Shown here one piece after another: positions 7,271 to 12,979 of a stretch of 14,308 bases of DNA. The notes beneath the pieces are model-generated. The model was not told where the DNA came from, ran no database searches, and worked only from the letters and a program-made list of their open reading frames with translations. A program made the position numbers and the translations under genes. Source of the stretch: Prevotellaceae bacterium (GTDB lineage: Bacteria > Bacteroidota > Bacteroidia > Bacteroidales > UBA932); the NCBI GenBank assembly GCA_031259935.1, contig JAIRKV010000146.1, forward strand, positions 1 through 14,308, read 5' to 3'. Numbering within the stretch: the first letter of the stretch is position 1; each line of letters opens with the position of its first letter.

Positions 7271-7797
7271 TGTGGATTTTCCTTTATTAATTTTATACAA
7301 TAATTTATATTTCTTCTGTTTGCGTCAATCGGGCTGATGTAATAGTGTTTTGCCTGTGGAATTTTTGAAATGCAGGGCAAAATATCACCTTCTTTAATCG
7401 GATAGCGCAATTCATTTACTCCGTTCTTAAAGTTAGTCAACAGATTTCTTTTAACTTTCGGGCTGCACACTACATAATTAATCAAACTCGGTACTTTATT
7501 CGTTCCGTTTGTTTCGATGCAGTGATAGTATTCTTTGAAGTGTATAAGAACTTCGTCTGTCAATTGAAGTGTAGGCTCGCCGCCTGTCCAAATTATATTT
7601 TTGCAGTCAAAAACCTTGATTTTTTTAATTACTTCTTCTATCGAATACATTTTATAATCCTCATGCCTTGTATCACAAAAATCACACTTCAAATTACATC
7701 CTGCAAAGCGAATGAATATCGCGGGCATTCCTGCATTTGCACCTTCACCCTGCAATGAGTAAAATATTTCATTTATTTTCAGCCTAATCGCGTTCAT
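7225..7797 (-). CDS. queE: 7-carboxy-7-deazaguanine synthase (QueE), radical SAM enzyme
   Basis: Radical S-adenosylmethionine enzyme that contracts 6-carboxytetrahydropterin to 7-carboxy-7-deazaguanine (CDG). The 190 residues show the QueE N-terminus INEIFYSLQGEGANAGMPAIF and then the cluster-binding cysteines in GCNLKCDFCDT (C34, C38, C41). These have the CxxxCxxC spacing of standard radical SAM proteins. SAM-binding TGGEP is at 71-75, and ETNGT and CSPK follow at about 95-99 and 111-114. The C-terminal SLQMHKILKIR resembles the conserved 'lQ.HK.l.i' ending. The protein is full length. The start overlaps queD by 14 bp and the 3' end overlaps folE by 46 bp, so translation is tightly coupled. 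Confidence 0.93.
   Translation of the reverse strand: MNAIRLKINEIFYSLQGEGANAGMPAIFIRFAGCNLKCDFCDTRHEDYKMYSIEEVIKKIKVFDCKNIIWTGGEPTLQLTDEVLIHFKEYYHCIETNGTNKVPSLINYVVCSPKVKRNLLTNFKNGVNELRYPIKEGDILPCISKIPQAKHYYISPIDANRRNINYCIKLIKENPQWKLSLQMHKILKIR
7280..7285 (-). promoter_or_regulatory. Ribosome binding site that decides the folE start
   Basis: AAAGGA on the minus strand lies 9 bases before ATG 7270, inside the end of queE. It is one of the few clear Shine-Dalgarno sequences in the window and supports ATG 7270 over the in-frame TTG at 7300. Confidence 0.6.
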
Positions 7798-8116
7798 AGA
7801 TAGCCAAATTTCCTTCTGATTCCTGAACTTCTGCCATATAGCAGTTTCTTACACCATCAACAATCCAACGCGCAATATTTTCTGCCGTCGGATTAAAATC
7901 CAATATCTCATTTAAATTCTGGTGGTCTAATATTCTCTTTATCTGTTCGTTGATTAAAGTAAAATCAGTAACCATACCATTCTCGTCCAATTCTTCTGCC
8001 TTACAGTAAATGTTTATAATCCAATTATGCCCATGCAGTTTATTGCATTTACTTTTATAGTCCAACTTCAAACTGTGCGCTGCCGATATTTCGAATGTTT
8101 TTCTAATGTAATACAT
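7784..8116 (-). CDS. queD: 6-carboxy-5,6,7,8-tetrahydropterin synthase (QueD)
   Basis: Converts 7,8-dihydroneopterin triphosphate to 6-carboxytetrahydropterin, the QueE substrate. The 110-residue protein has the QueD/PTPS core. Zinc ligands are H14 in FEISAAHSL, and H28 and H30 in CNKLHGHNW. The catalytic cysteine is C24. MVTDFTLI at about 48-55 and LDHQNLNE at 63-70 hold the conserved Asp-His pair. PTAENIARWI and the C-terminal ESEGNLAIYE (Glu ligand to the pterin) complete the signature. The length fits the short bacterial QueD class. It begins 3 bases after the dpdA stop and overlaps queE by 14 bp, placing it in the modification operon. Confidence 0.93.
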   Translation of the reverse strand: MYYIRKTFEISAAHSLKLDYKSKCNKLHGHNWIINIYCKAEELDENGMVTDFTLINEQIKRILDHQNLNEILDFNPTAENIARWIVDGVRNCYMAEVQESEGNLAIYERD

Positions 8117-8119
8117 GAT

Positions 8120-8872
8120 TTATAAATTTTTTTCTGCGTATTTTTGAAATTTAATCCATTCTTCAAGATTATGTAGATTAGCATGTCTATAATCCGACAC
8201 CCTCATATCTTTTGGATGTACATACATATCCATATAACCATTATTATTGAATCTATATACACTTCCAAAACGTCCTGCACTATTCCAAGTTGTACTGTCA
8301 ACACTGTCAAAAGGCAATTTTTTCAAATAATCGGTTAATGTAAAGCCTAATCCATGTATTTTTTTTCCTTTTGAATGAGCAGTATCAATGAATTTTTTTA
8401 AAACTAATGGCTGCTGTCTTATCAATTTTCCCTGTTTGCCGACAGGAACAGTGCCGATTGCAACGTAAGGATAATTTTCACACATCATTTCAAAATAATC
8501 CCATTTACGTTCAAAATGCCATACAGGTATAGGTTGACGTCCTGTTGCATCTTCAATTTTCTTACGATAATATTCAACTCTTTCCAACCCGATTACGCAG
8601 TCAATATCAAGTTCAAAGAATAGTTTTTGATCTGTATGATTGATAAATTTTATGTAATTCCTTACATAAGTATCCCAATCTAAATTTTTTGCCCTGACAG
8701 GATTTTTGAACGTTGAAAATGCACCGCTGTCAAGAATATGCCTGTCTTGATATACATAATCACCAAATTTGCCTGATTTGTGCTCAAAAAATGAACTCAA
8801 CAAATAAATATCACTTGTTTGTTTGTTGTAATAACATTCTACTGATCGAAAAGCGGCTAAATAGATTATCAT
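8120..8872 (-). CDS. dpdA: DpdA-like guanine transglycosylase (7-deazaguanine insertion into DNA)
   Basis: Predicted to exchange guanine in DNA for a 7-deazaguanine base, by homology to tRNA-guanine transglycosylase (TGT). Across 250 residues the TGT landmarks appear in order: HILDSGAFS at 45-53 (TGT 'DSGGfq', D48), ELDIDCV at 87-93 (substrate-binding Asp), VAIGTVPVGK at 137-146 (TGT 'iGGl.vGE'), HGLGFT at 173-178 and FDSVDSTTW at 188-196 (TGT 'FDcV.PtR', nucleophile Asp, probably D189). The protein is shorter than tRNA TGT (about 370-380 aa). It lacks the C-terminal zinc cysteine/histidine cluster, which points to the phage DpdA group. The gene overlaps the ParB-like gene as ATGA and precedes queD, queE and folE. 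Subfamily cannot be fixed without a tree. A divergent tRNA enzyme is the main alternative but is less likely in this context. Confidence 0.85.
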   Translation of the reverse strand: MIIYLAAFRSVECYYNKQTSDIYLLSSFFEHKSGKFGDYVYQDRHILDSGAFSTFKNPVRAKNLDWDTYVRNYIKFINHTDQKLFFELDIDCVIGLERVEYYRKKIEDATGRQPIPVWHFERKWDYFEMMCENYPYVAIGTVPVGKQGKLIRQQPLVLKKFIDTAHSKGKKIHGLGFTLTDYLKKLPFDSVDSTTWNSAGRFGSVYRFNNNGYMDMYVHPKDMRVSDYRHANLHNLEEWIKFQKYAEKNL

Positions 8873-9369
8873 AATAGTTTTTCATTTATATCTTTACCGC
8901 AATGTGGGCAGAGTTGCGGTTTTTTATCTTTATTTATTGATTTTTCAAAAAAATCATCAATATTGCCTGTGAATCCCTCAAATTCAAGCGAATCAAAATT
9001 CCATTCATTACAGAGTTCATCAATCACGAAATCTTCTGCCAGCAAATCAAAATCGAACTGCGAAGTGTCGGACGTGCGATTGTCTGCTATTGCAAGCAAT
9101 TTGCGTTTTTCATCGTCAGTTGCAATATCAGTGCGTTTAACAACAATAAGTTCCTTACCGTCGCTTTCGATAACACGACACGGAATGCCGAGTTTCTGCG
9201 CTTCTTCAAAAACACCATTTCCTGCAATAAGAATATTATTTTTGTCCACTACAACACTTCGTCCTGCGCCACACTCTACAAGGCTCTTATTAATTAATAC
9301 CTTGTTTTGTTCGCTGTGCTTACGATAGTTCCGAGCGTCTAATTTTATTTCGATATTTTCATTTTCCAT
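8869..9369 (-). CDS. ParB-like nuclease-domain protein coupled to DpdA (166 aa)
   Basis: The sequence fits the ParB/Srx-fold domain found in phages. RNYRKHSEQNKVLINKSL (about 13-30) resembles the 'NyR.H...n...i..Sl' start. GAGRSVVVDKNNILIAGNG (34-52) replaces the chromosomal ParB 'GHRR' with the phage type 'AGN'. The domain continues with FEEAQKLGI and DEKRKLLAIADNRTSD (86-101). The C-terminus has a single zinc-ribbon-like knuckle CPHCG at 154-158 after an acidic linker. There is no ParB helix-turn-helix or centromere-binding domain, so plasmid-type partition is unlikely. It starts the modification operon after the only large intergenic gap, and its stop overlaps dpdA as ATGA. A role as DNA-binding or specificity partner of DpdA is inference; nuclease activity is not shown. 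Confidence 0.8.
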   Translation of the reverse strand: MENENIEIKLDARNYRKHSEQNKVLINKSLVECGAGRSVVVDKNNILIAGNGVFEEAQKLGIPCRVIESDGKELIVVKRTDIATDDEKRKLLAIADNRTSDTSQFDFDLLAEDFVIDELCNEWNFDSLEFEGFTGNIDDFFEKSINKDKKPQLCPHCGKDINEKLL

Positions 9370-9373
9370 GCTG

Positions 9374-9416
9374 CAAAGTTCGGTACAATATACAGATATT
9401 CAAAGTATTTTGTCAA
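9374..9416 (-). promoter_or_regulatory. Promoter candidate(s) for the parB-like/dpdA/que operon
   Basis: Two overlapping readings exist on the minus strand. A sigma70-like pair has TTGACA at 9416-9411, an 18-bp spacer and TATATT at 9392-9387, giving a leader of roughly ten bases. A Bacteroidota-like pair has TTTG at 9404-9401, a 19-bp spacer and GAACTTTG at 9381-9374 (seven of eight to TAnnTTTG), which would start almost at the ATG. Position in the only real gap ahead of the modification genes supports a promoter. Which elements are used cannot be told from sequence. Confidence 0.45.
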
Positions 9417-9434
9417 CATTTTGCATACATTTTG
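9402..9434 (-). repeat. Three 11-bp-phased direct repeats (iteron/operator-like)
   Basis: Three units end in ATTTTG on the plus strand, at 9407-9412, 9418-9423 and 9429-9434, spaced exactly 11 bp apart. Units two and three share ACATTTTG, while the first is more degenerate (GTATTTTG). On the minus strand they read CAAAATAC, CAAAATGT and CAAAATGT. The spacing of one DNA turn puts all copies on the same face of the helix. The array overlaps the -35 candidate and lies beside a DnaA domain IV-like gene, so it could be an operator or part of a replication origin. Confidence 0.5.
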
Positions 9435-9485
9435 CGAACAATGCATGAAAATAGAAACGCAGGTTTTGAAAATAATTATAAATAT

Positions 9486-9827
9486 TTACCAATTTTCATA
9501 TTCATCTATCAGGCAATCAGTGTTGTATTGTATATTTCTAACTGTTAATCGATTTTCTATTTCGTTGTGTTTTTTTTTAATTATATCTATCAATAATAAA
9601 TCTTCGTAAACCTTGCCTGCAATAACTACAGCGGAATGACCTCTGCCAAGCAGTAAGCCGATTTTTGTTGTTGTTAGATTTGTATATTTTCTTAAAAAAT
9701 GGATACAGGTATAACGTGGATACGTGTATTCACGACGCTTTGACTGCGTTATAATTTTCCTGTACGACGTGCCGTAAATTTCGCAAACAATATCAATTAT
9801 CTTGTAATGCTCTGATATGTAATTCAT
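9486..9827 (-). CDS. Stand-alone DnaA domain IV-like DNA-binding protein (113 aa)
   Basis: Residues about 8-95 match the DNA-binding domain IV of DnaA. There is an initial helix with IDIVCEIYGTS, the basic segment SKRREYTYPRYTCIHFLRKY (DnaA 'RR.....R..amyl.r'), TNLTTTKIGLLLGRGHSAVV (DnaA signature '...IG..fGRDHSTV') and the following helix AGKVYEDLL. In the signature GRGHSAVVIA replaces GRDHSTVxxA. The AAA+ ATPase and other DnaA domains are absent, so it cannot act as a full initiator. It may bind DnaA-box-like sites as an initiator helper, an anti-DnaA decoy or a transcription regulator. It starts one base after the methyltransferase stop and lies next to a repeat array. The C-terminal tail (RNIQYNTDCLIDEYENW) is unassigned. 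Confidence 0.75.
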   Translation of the reverse strand: MNYISEHYKIIDIVCEIYGTSYRKIITQSKRREYTYPRYTCIHFLRKYTNLTTTKIGLLLGRGHSAVVIAGKVYEDLLLIDIIKKKHNEIENRLTVRNIQYNTDCLIDEYENW

Positions 9828-9828
9828 T

Positions 9829-10842
9829 TCAAAAACATTTTAATTGTTTTGGTGTTGTAAGTACTTTTTGAAGCCTTTCCATGCCCGCCTCGTAATATTC
9901 CCTGTCGATTTCAAAGGCTATAAAGTTGCGTCCCGTGTTTCTACATGCAAGAGCCGTTGAGCCGCTGCCGCTGAACGGGTCTAAAATCAAATCGCCCTCT
10001 TTGCTTACCAGAGCCAAAAGCCGTTCCAGCAGCCTGACAGGTTTCTGCGTGGGATGAATTGTGCCGTAATGGTCTCGTGGCTGTTTAATTATGCTTTTTT
10101 CGTTCATTCCGTAATCGATTGCCTGCATGACATTAACATTACGGTCGCCCTCTTTTGTATCGCTCGCCAGCGTTACTCCGTAGCCCTGTTTTTGCGTAAC
10201 ATAATCCGTGCGGATAATACTTTTTTCGTTCATGCCGTCTCGCATTGCGTAAATAACTGACGCGCTTCTGTTTGCAAGCGTGATGGGAGATGATATTGTT
10301 GTGTTATTTACATTCTCTATATTTGCTGTGTCTATGCGATTATTTTCAAGAAAATTCAAAATTGCGTTCAGTGATTTTGTATTGTTCAGCGCAGTTTTTA
10401 TCTTTTTTATGTCAACTACAATCGCATCTATGTCATGTCCTTTCATTTCAAGATAAGGAATTTTGACCTTATTGATTAGACCCTTTCCTTTTGTATGAAT
10501 CGAAATCGTTTCGTGAACTCTGGACATTGCCATTAGCGGGCTTGAATTGTACACTTTGTTCCAGATAATTTCTTCTTTGAAAGTAAACCCCAAATTCGCC
10601 AACATACAATTCCAGCGGTAAAACGAAGTTCCACGCCCGAAAAGTACTGTAAAGCCGTTGCGTTTGAGTACACGTTTTGCTTCACTGAAAAACTGCTGCT
10701 CGTCGAAAGGACGGTCTAATTTCTGATTTTTCAGATACAGGTACGGCGGGTCGGTTATAATGCTGTCAATTGAACTGTCGGGGATTTGTTTAATTAAATC
10801 AAGGCAGTCGTCCTGCGTTATGGTGTTTGTTAATTCTTTCAT
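9829..10842 (-). CDS. DNA methyltransferase, N6-adenine/N4-cytosine type, beta order
   Basis: Predicted to methylate the exocyclic amino group of adenine (or N4 of cytosine) using S-adenosylmethionine. Catalytic motif IV DPPY is at residues 31-34. The SAM-binding motif I DPFSGSGSTALAC is at about 288-300 near the C-terminus, with a long variable target-recognition region between. HPTQKPVRLLERLL before motif I is the usual motif X region. This IV-TRD-X-I order defines the beta class, and DPPY favours adenine. The variable region has an in-frame repeat of GMNEKSII at residues 203-210 and 245-252. It sits between dnaB and the DnaA-like gene with no cognate endonuclease nearby, so it is probably an orphan phage methylase for anti-restriction or regulation. 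Confidence 0.88.
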   Translation of the reverse strand: MKELTNTITQDDCLDLIKQIPDSSIDSIITDPPYLYLKNQKLDRPFDEQQFFSEAKRVLKRNGFTVLFGRGTSFYRWNCMLANLGFTFKEEIIWNKVYNSSPLMAMSRVHETISIHTKGKGLINKVKIPYLEMKGHDIDAIVVDIKKIKTALNNTKSLNAILNFLENNRIDTANIENVNNTTISSPITLANRSASVIYAMRDGMNEKSIIRTDYVTQKQGYGVTLASDTKEGDRNVNVMQAIDYGMNEKSIIKQPRDHYGTIHPTQKPVRLLERLLALVSKEGDLILDPFSGSGSTALACRNTGRNFIAFEIDREYYEAGMERLQKVLTTPKQLKCF

Positions 10843-10878
10843 TTCTTCTTTCTGTGATTTGTTTTTAATTCAATAAAG

Positions 10879-12222
10879 TTAAAAAGGGTCGTTATTTACA
10901 GGTTCATAATCTGTTGCGATGTAATCTGAAAACAAAGTGTATTTATCCTTGAATGATACAATAAACTGCGTAGTGCCTGTGTTCCTGCCTTTTGCAACGT
11001 AAATCATTGCAGAGCCGTAAGGGGAATAAGTGTGAAACGGTTTTTCATATTCACGTTTATATACTTCGGGGCGATATGTAAGCAGAATAAGGTCGGCGGC
11101 TTCTTCAATCTGTCCGCTGTCTCTCAATCTGTTAAGACTTGGACGTGGATTATCGTCCCGCCGCAGTTGTGAAAGTATTATCACGCAGATATTTAATTCT
11201 TTGGCAATATTTTTTAACGCTCTGGCGATTGTTGCTACCTGCTGTTCTCTGTTCAGTCCACGCTCGGAACATGATACCAACTGCAAATAATCGACAACGA
11301 CAAGATTTATATCACATTTTCGTTTCATTAATCTGATTGAATTTAAGATACTGTCAATTCTTGTGCTTACGGTGTCGTCAAAAAAAATGTTTGCCGCCGA
11401 GAGTTTCCATGTTGAATTTATTATGTGATTGCAGAGGTCATCGGAGACAGATTTTGTTAAAATGCTTTTGCTGTTTACTTCTGCTTCCTGTGCTATAAGC
11501 CGTGCTACAAGTTGAGTTTTACTCATTTCGAGAGAATAAAATACAACTTTTGCATTATAAAGCATTGCAGCATTTTTGGCTATCGTTAATGCGAGCGATG
11601 TTTTACCCTGACTTGTTTCGCCTGCAATGACAACGAGGTCGGTTGGCTGCAAGCCGCCCGTAAAATCATCAAGTTTGGTTAATCCTGTACCTGTGCCGCT
11701 GATAATGCTGCCGTCGGCATTTTTGTTTTTATTGATAATTTTAATAACATTATCTATTTCATCGTCTATTGTACTTACGTTTACCGCTCCGATATTAAAC
11801 ATGTCGTTCACAGTTTCTTTTATCTGCCTTTCTGTGTCAATAATATCGAAATTCATATCAAGGGCATTGGTCTGTATTGCAGATGACAGTTGCAACAGTT
11901 GCCTGCGTATCTTCATTTCGACAAGTATCTGTACATGTCTAAATACGTTCCACGAACAGGAATGTATGCTGCTGATATTAATCAAGTCTGCCTGTTCGGA
12001 ACTGTCTGTTTTTGCCATAATGCTGACTAAATCAATATTATATCCCGAATTGTTTATATTTTTTATTATTCCATAAATTTTTCTGCAAAAAGTATTTACA
12101 AAGCAATCGGCAGAAAGCAAAGCAAAGGCATCCTTGCAGTTATCAAAATCACTAATCAATGCGGATATTACATTCTGTTCAATAGTGATATTGCCGATTA
12201 TCTGTTTCTTATTTTCATCCAT
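10879..12222 (-). CDS. dnaB: Replicative DNA helicase, DnaB family
   Basis: Unwinds DNA at the phage replication fork. The 447 residues contain an N-terminal helical DnaB domain (about 10-110, beginning ITIEQNVISALI) and a RecA-type C-terminal domain. Walker A GETSQGKTSLAL is at 201-212. The H1a region LEMSKTQLVARL is at 231-242 and Walker B VVVDYLQLV at 308-316. Motif H3 SQLRRDD is at 351-357. The acidic helix RDSGQIEEAADLIL is at 367-380, and the arginine-finger segment KGRNTGTTQF at 411-420. Length and order are typical of bacterial and phage DnaB. It overlaps the DUF6291-like gene by 25 bp, the usual pairing of loader and helicase in phage replication modules. Confidence 0.93.
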   Translation of the reverse strand: MDENKKQIIGNITIEQNVISALISDFDNCKDAFALLSADCFVNTFCRKIYGIIKNINNSGYNIDLVSIMAKTDSSEQADLINISSIHSCSWNVFRHVQILVEMKIRRQLLQLSSAIQTNALDMNFDIIDTERQIKETVNDMFNIGAVNVSTIDDEIDNVIKIINKNKNADGSIISGTGTGLTKLDDFTGGLQPTDLVVIAGETSQGKTSLALTIAKNAAMLYNAKVVFYSLEMSKTQLVARLIAQEAEVNSKSILTKSVSDDLCNHIINSTWKLSAANIFFDDTVSTRIDSILNSIRLMKRKCDINLVVVDYLQLVSCSERGLNREQQVATIARALKNIAKELNICVIILSQLRRDDNPRPSLNRLRDSGQIEEAADLILLTYRPEVYKREYEKPFHTYSPYGSAMIYVAKGRNTGTTQFIVSFKDKYTLFSDYIATDYEPVNNDPF

Positions 12223-12803
12223 TTTTTAAAAGTTAAATTAGCGCTTACATTTTTCTTTGTTAAATCTTTGTAGTTATGCATTTCCAACAGCAGGCTTGTA
12301 ATATCCTGCATTTGATATTCTTCAACAATGGCATCAAACTGTTTTTCGGTAAAAGGTTCTTTCATTTTAGCAACGTTCGGAGCATTTTCCTTAATCCACT
12401 GTTGAAACTTGGCAAACCGACTTTGATTTTCTTTTTCTTTATTACTTTCTTTTTCTTTAAAATCATTATCATCATCATTATCATCATCGGGTTTTTTGGG
12501 TTTTTCAAAAACCACTTGGGTTTTTTGGGTTTCTTTGGGTTTTTTTGGACGTCCTCCCAATTGCCCGTTTTTATGGTTTCTATCTACGATAGACACATAC
12601 CTTTCGGTATCCCTGTCTATCTGTAATTTTATAAAGTTAAACGCCACACTTGCCAACGATTTTAGCGTTCGCTGTTTCCCCGACAAAGCATACTCAATTA
12701 TGCTGTCGTAAACTTCCAACCTGATTTCATTTGGCAAATCCATAATAGCGTCTCTCCAGTCTTTATAAAATACAAACGATTTTCTTTCCATAATTTTATT
12801 CAT
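12198..12803 (-). CDS. DUF6291-like phage replisome organiser / helicase-loader candidate (201 aa)
   Basis: The N-terminal part (about residues 5-85) reads MERKSFVFYKDWRDAIMDLP, then EVYDSIIEYALSGKQ and LASVAFNFIKLQIDRDTERY. This resembles the DUF6291 family found in phage replication modules. A basic, proline-rich, low-complexity linker (RPKKPKETQKTQ, then FEKPKKPDDDNDDDND) joins it to a helical C-terminal domain with MHNYKDLTKKNVSANLTFKKWM at its end. Position directly before dnaB (25-bp overlap) and the two-domain layout suggest origin or DNA binding by the N-domain and helicase recruitment by the C-domain. This is inference by analogy with other phage organisers. ATG 12803 is used; an in-frame ATG at 12791 (MERKSF) would also fit the family start. 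Confidence 0.7.
   Translation of the reverse strand: MNKIMERKSFVFYKDWRDAIMDLPNEIRLEVYDSIIEYALSGKQRTLKSLASVAFNFIKLQIDRDTERYVSIVDRNHKNGQLGGRPKKPKETQKTQVVFEKPKKPDDDNDDDNDFKEKESNKEKENQSRFAKFQQWIKENAPNVAKMKEPFTEKQFDAIVEEYQMQDITSLLLEMHNYKDLTKKNVSANLTFKKWMKIRNR
12462..12548. repeat. Low-complexity repeats inside the replisome-organiser linker
   Basis: On the plus strand a 12-bp unit (ATCATTATCATC) is repeated twice plus three bases at 12462-12488, coding an Asp/Asn run. It is followed by GGGTTTTTTGGG at 12489-12500 and again at 12518-12529, and by a similar GGGTTTTTTTGG at 12537-12548. Several G-runs on one strand are present in an AT-rich gene. The repeats lie in the linker-coding region; a replication function is only a possibility. 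Confidence 0.6.
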
Positions 12804-12975
12804 TTAAAAAATTCACGGGGATGATACTGACATTATAATTCATTTCCTTTTTTCTAAAACCTCGTTCTTCTGCTTCTCTGCCTGCTCTTTCAACTGTCGA
12901 AAAAGCGGATAAAAAAACTGTCTGGTTCTTATTATTCCGTACATACAGAATGAATATTGTTTTTTCCTTTTTCAT
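12796..12975 (-). CDS. Small ORF (59 aa) between membrane protein and replisome organiser
   Basis: A 59-codon frame from ATG 12975 to TAA 12796-12798 fills the gap between two genes. It starts four bases after the upstream stop and overlaps the next gene by 8 bp, exactly the spacing used throughout the operon. The product begins MKKEKTIFILYVRNNKNQTV and continues with FLSAFSTVERAGREAEERGF. It looks like one strand-rich segment followed by an amphipathic helix, a common small phage protein shape. No family is recognised. Without it the 176-bp gap would be the longest in the window, which also argues that it is coding. Confidence 0.65.
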   Translation of the reverse strand: MKKEKTIFILYVRNNKNQTVFLSAFSTVERAGREAEERGFRKKEMNYNVSIIPVNFLNE

Positions 12976-12979
12976 ATTT

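Larger units (their letters stand above)
9370..9485. other. 116-bp intergenic region between the replication and modification blocks
   Basis: This is the longest non-coding stretch between complete genes in the window. It separates the DnaA-like stop from the ParB-like start. Besides the repeats and promoter candidates it contains an AT-rich tail next to the DnaA-like gene and an ATGCAT palindrome (9441-9446). No classical DnaA box (TTATNCACA) and no terminator hairpin with U-run were found. No ORF is supported in it. Confidence 0.6.

Noticed and set aside
7271..7300. Longer folE form starting at TTG 7300
   Set aside because: The ATG at 7270 has a good AAAGGA site at proper distance and gives the normal FolE N-terminus; the TTG has no such support.
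6698..8116. Queuosine-in-tRNA or folate operon of a host chromosome
   Set aside because: The genes sit between phage replication and packaging genes in one coupled operon with a DpdA-like rather than tRNA-type transglycosylase, and QueC, QueF, QueA and QueG are absent.
8963..9328. 121-codon Ser-rich plus-strand frame
   Set aside because: It is a mirror of the ParB-like gene; Ser-rich composition is the expected antisense effect of the codons there.
8869..9369. Plasmid or prophage partition protein ParB
   Set aside because: No ParA gene, no helix-turn-helix and no chromosomal-type GHRR motif; context is DNA modification.
9421..9609. 62-codon plus-strand frame crossing the intergenic gap
   Set aside because: Two thirds is antisense to the DnaA-like gene, and no promoter or ribosome site is seen on the plus strand.
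11627..12076. 149-codon open frame on the plus strand
   Set aside because: It is antisense to dnaB, whose motifs are fully conserved. The product has no recognisable motif and all convincing genes lie on the minus strand.
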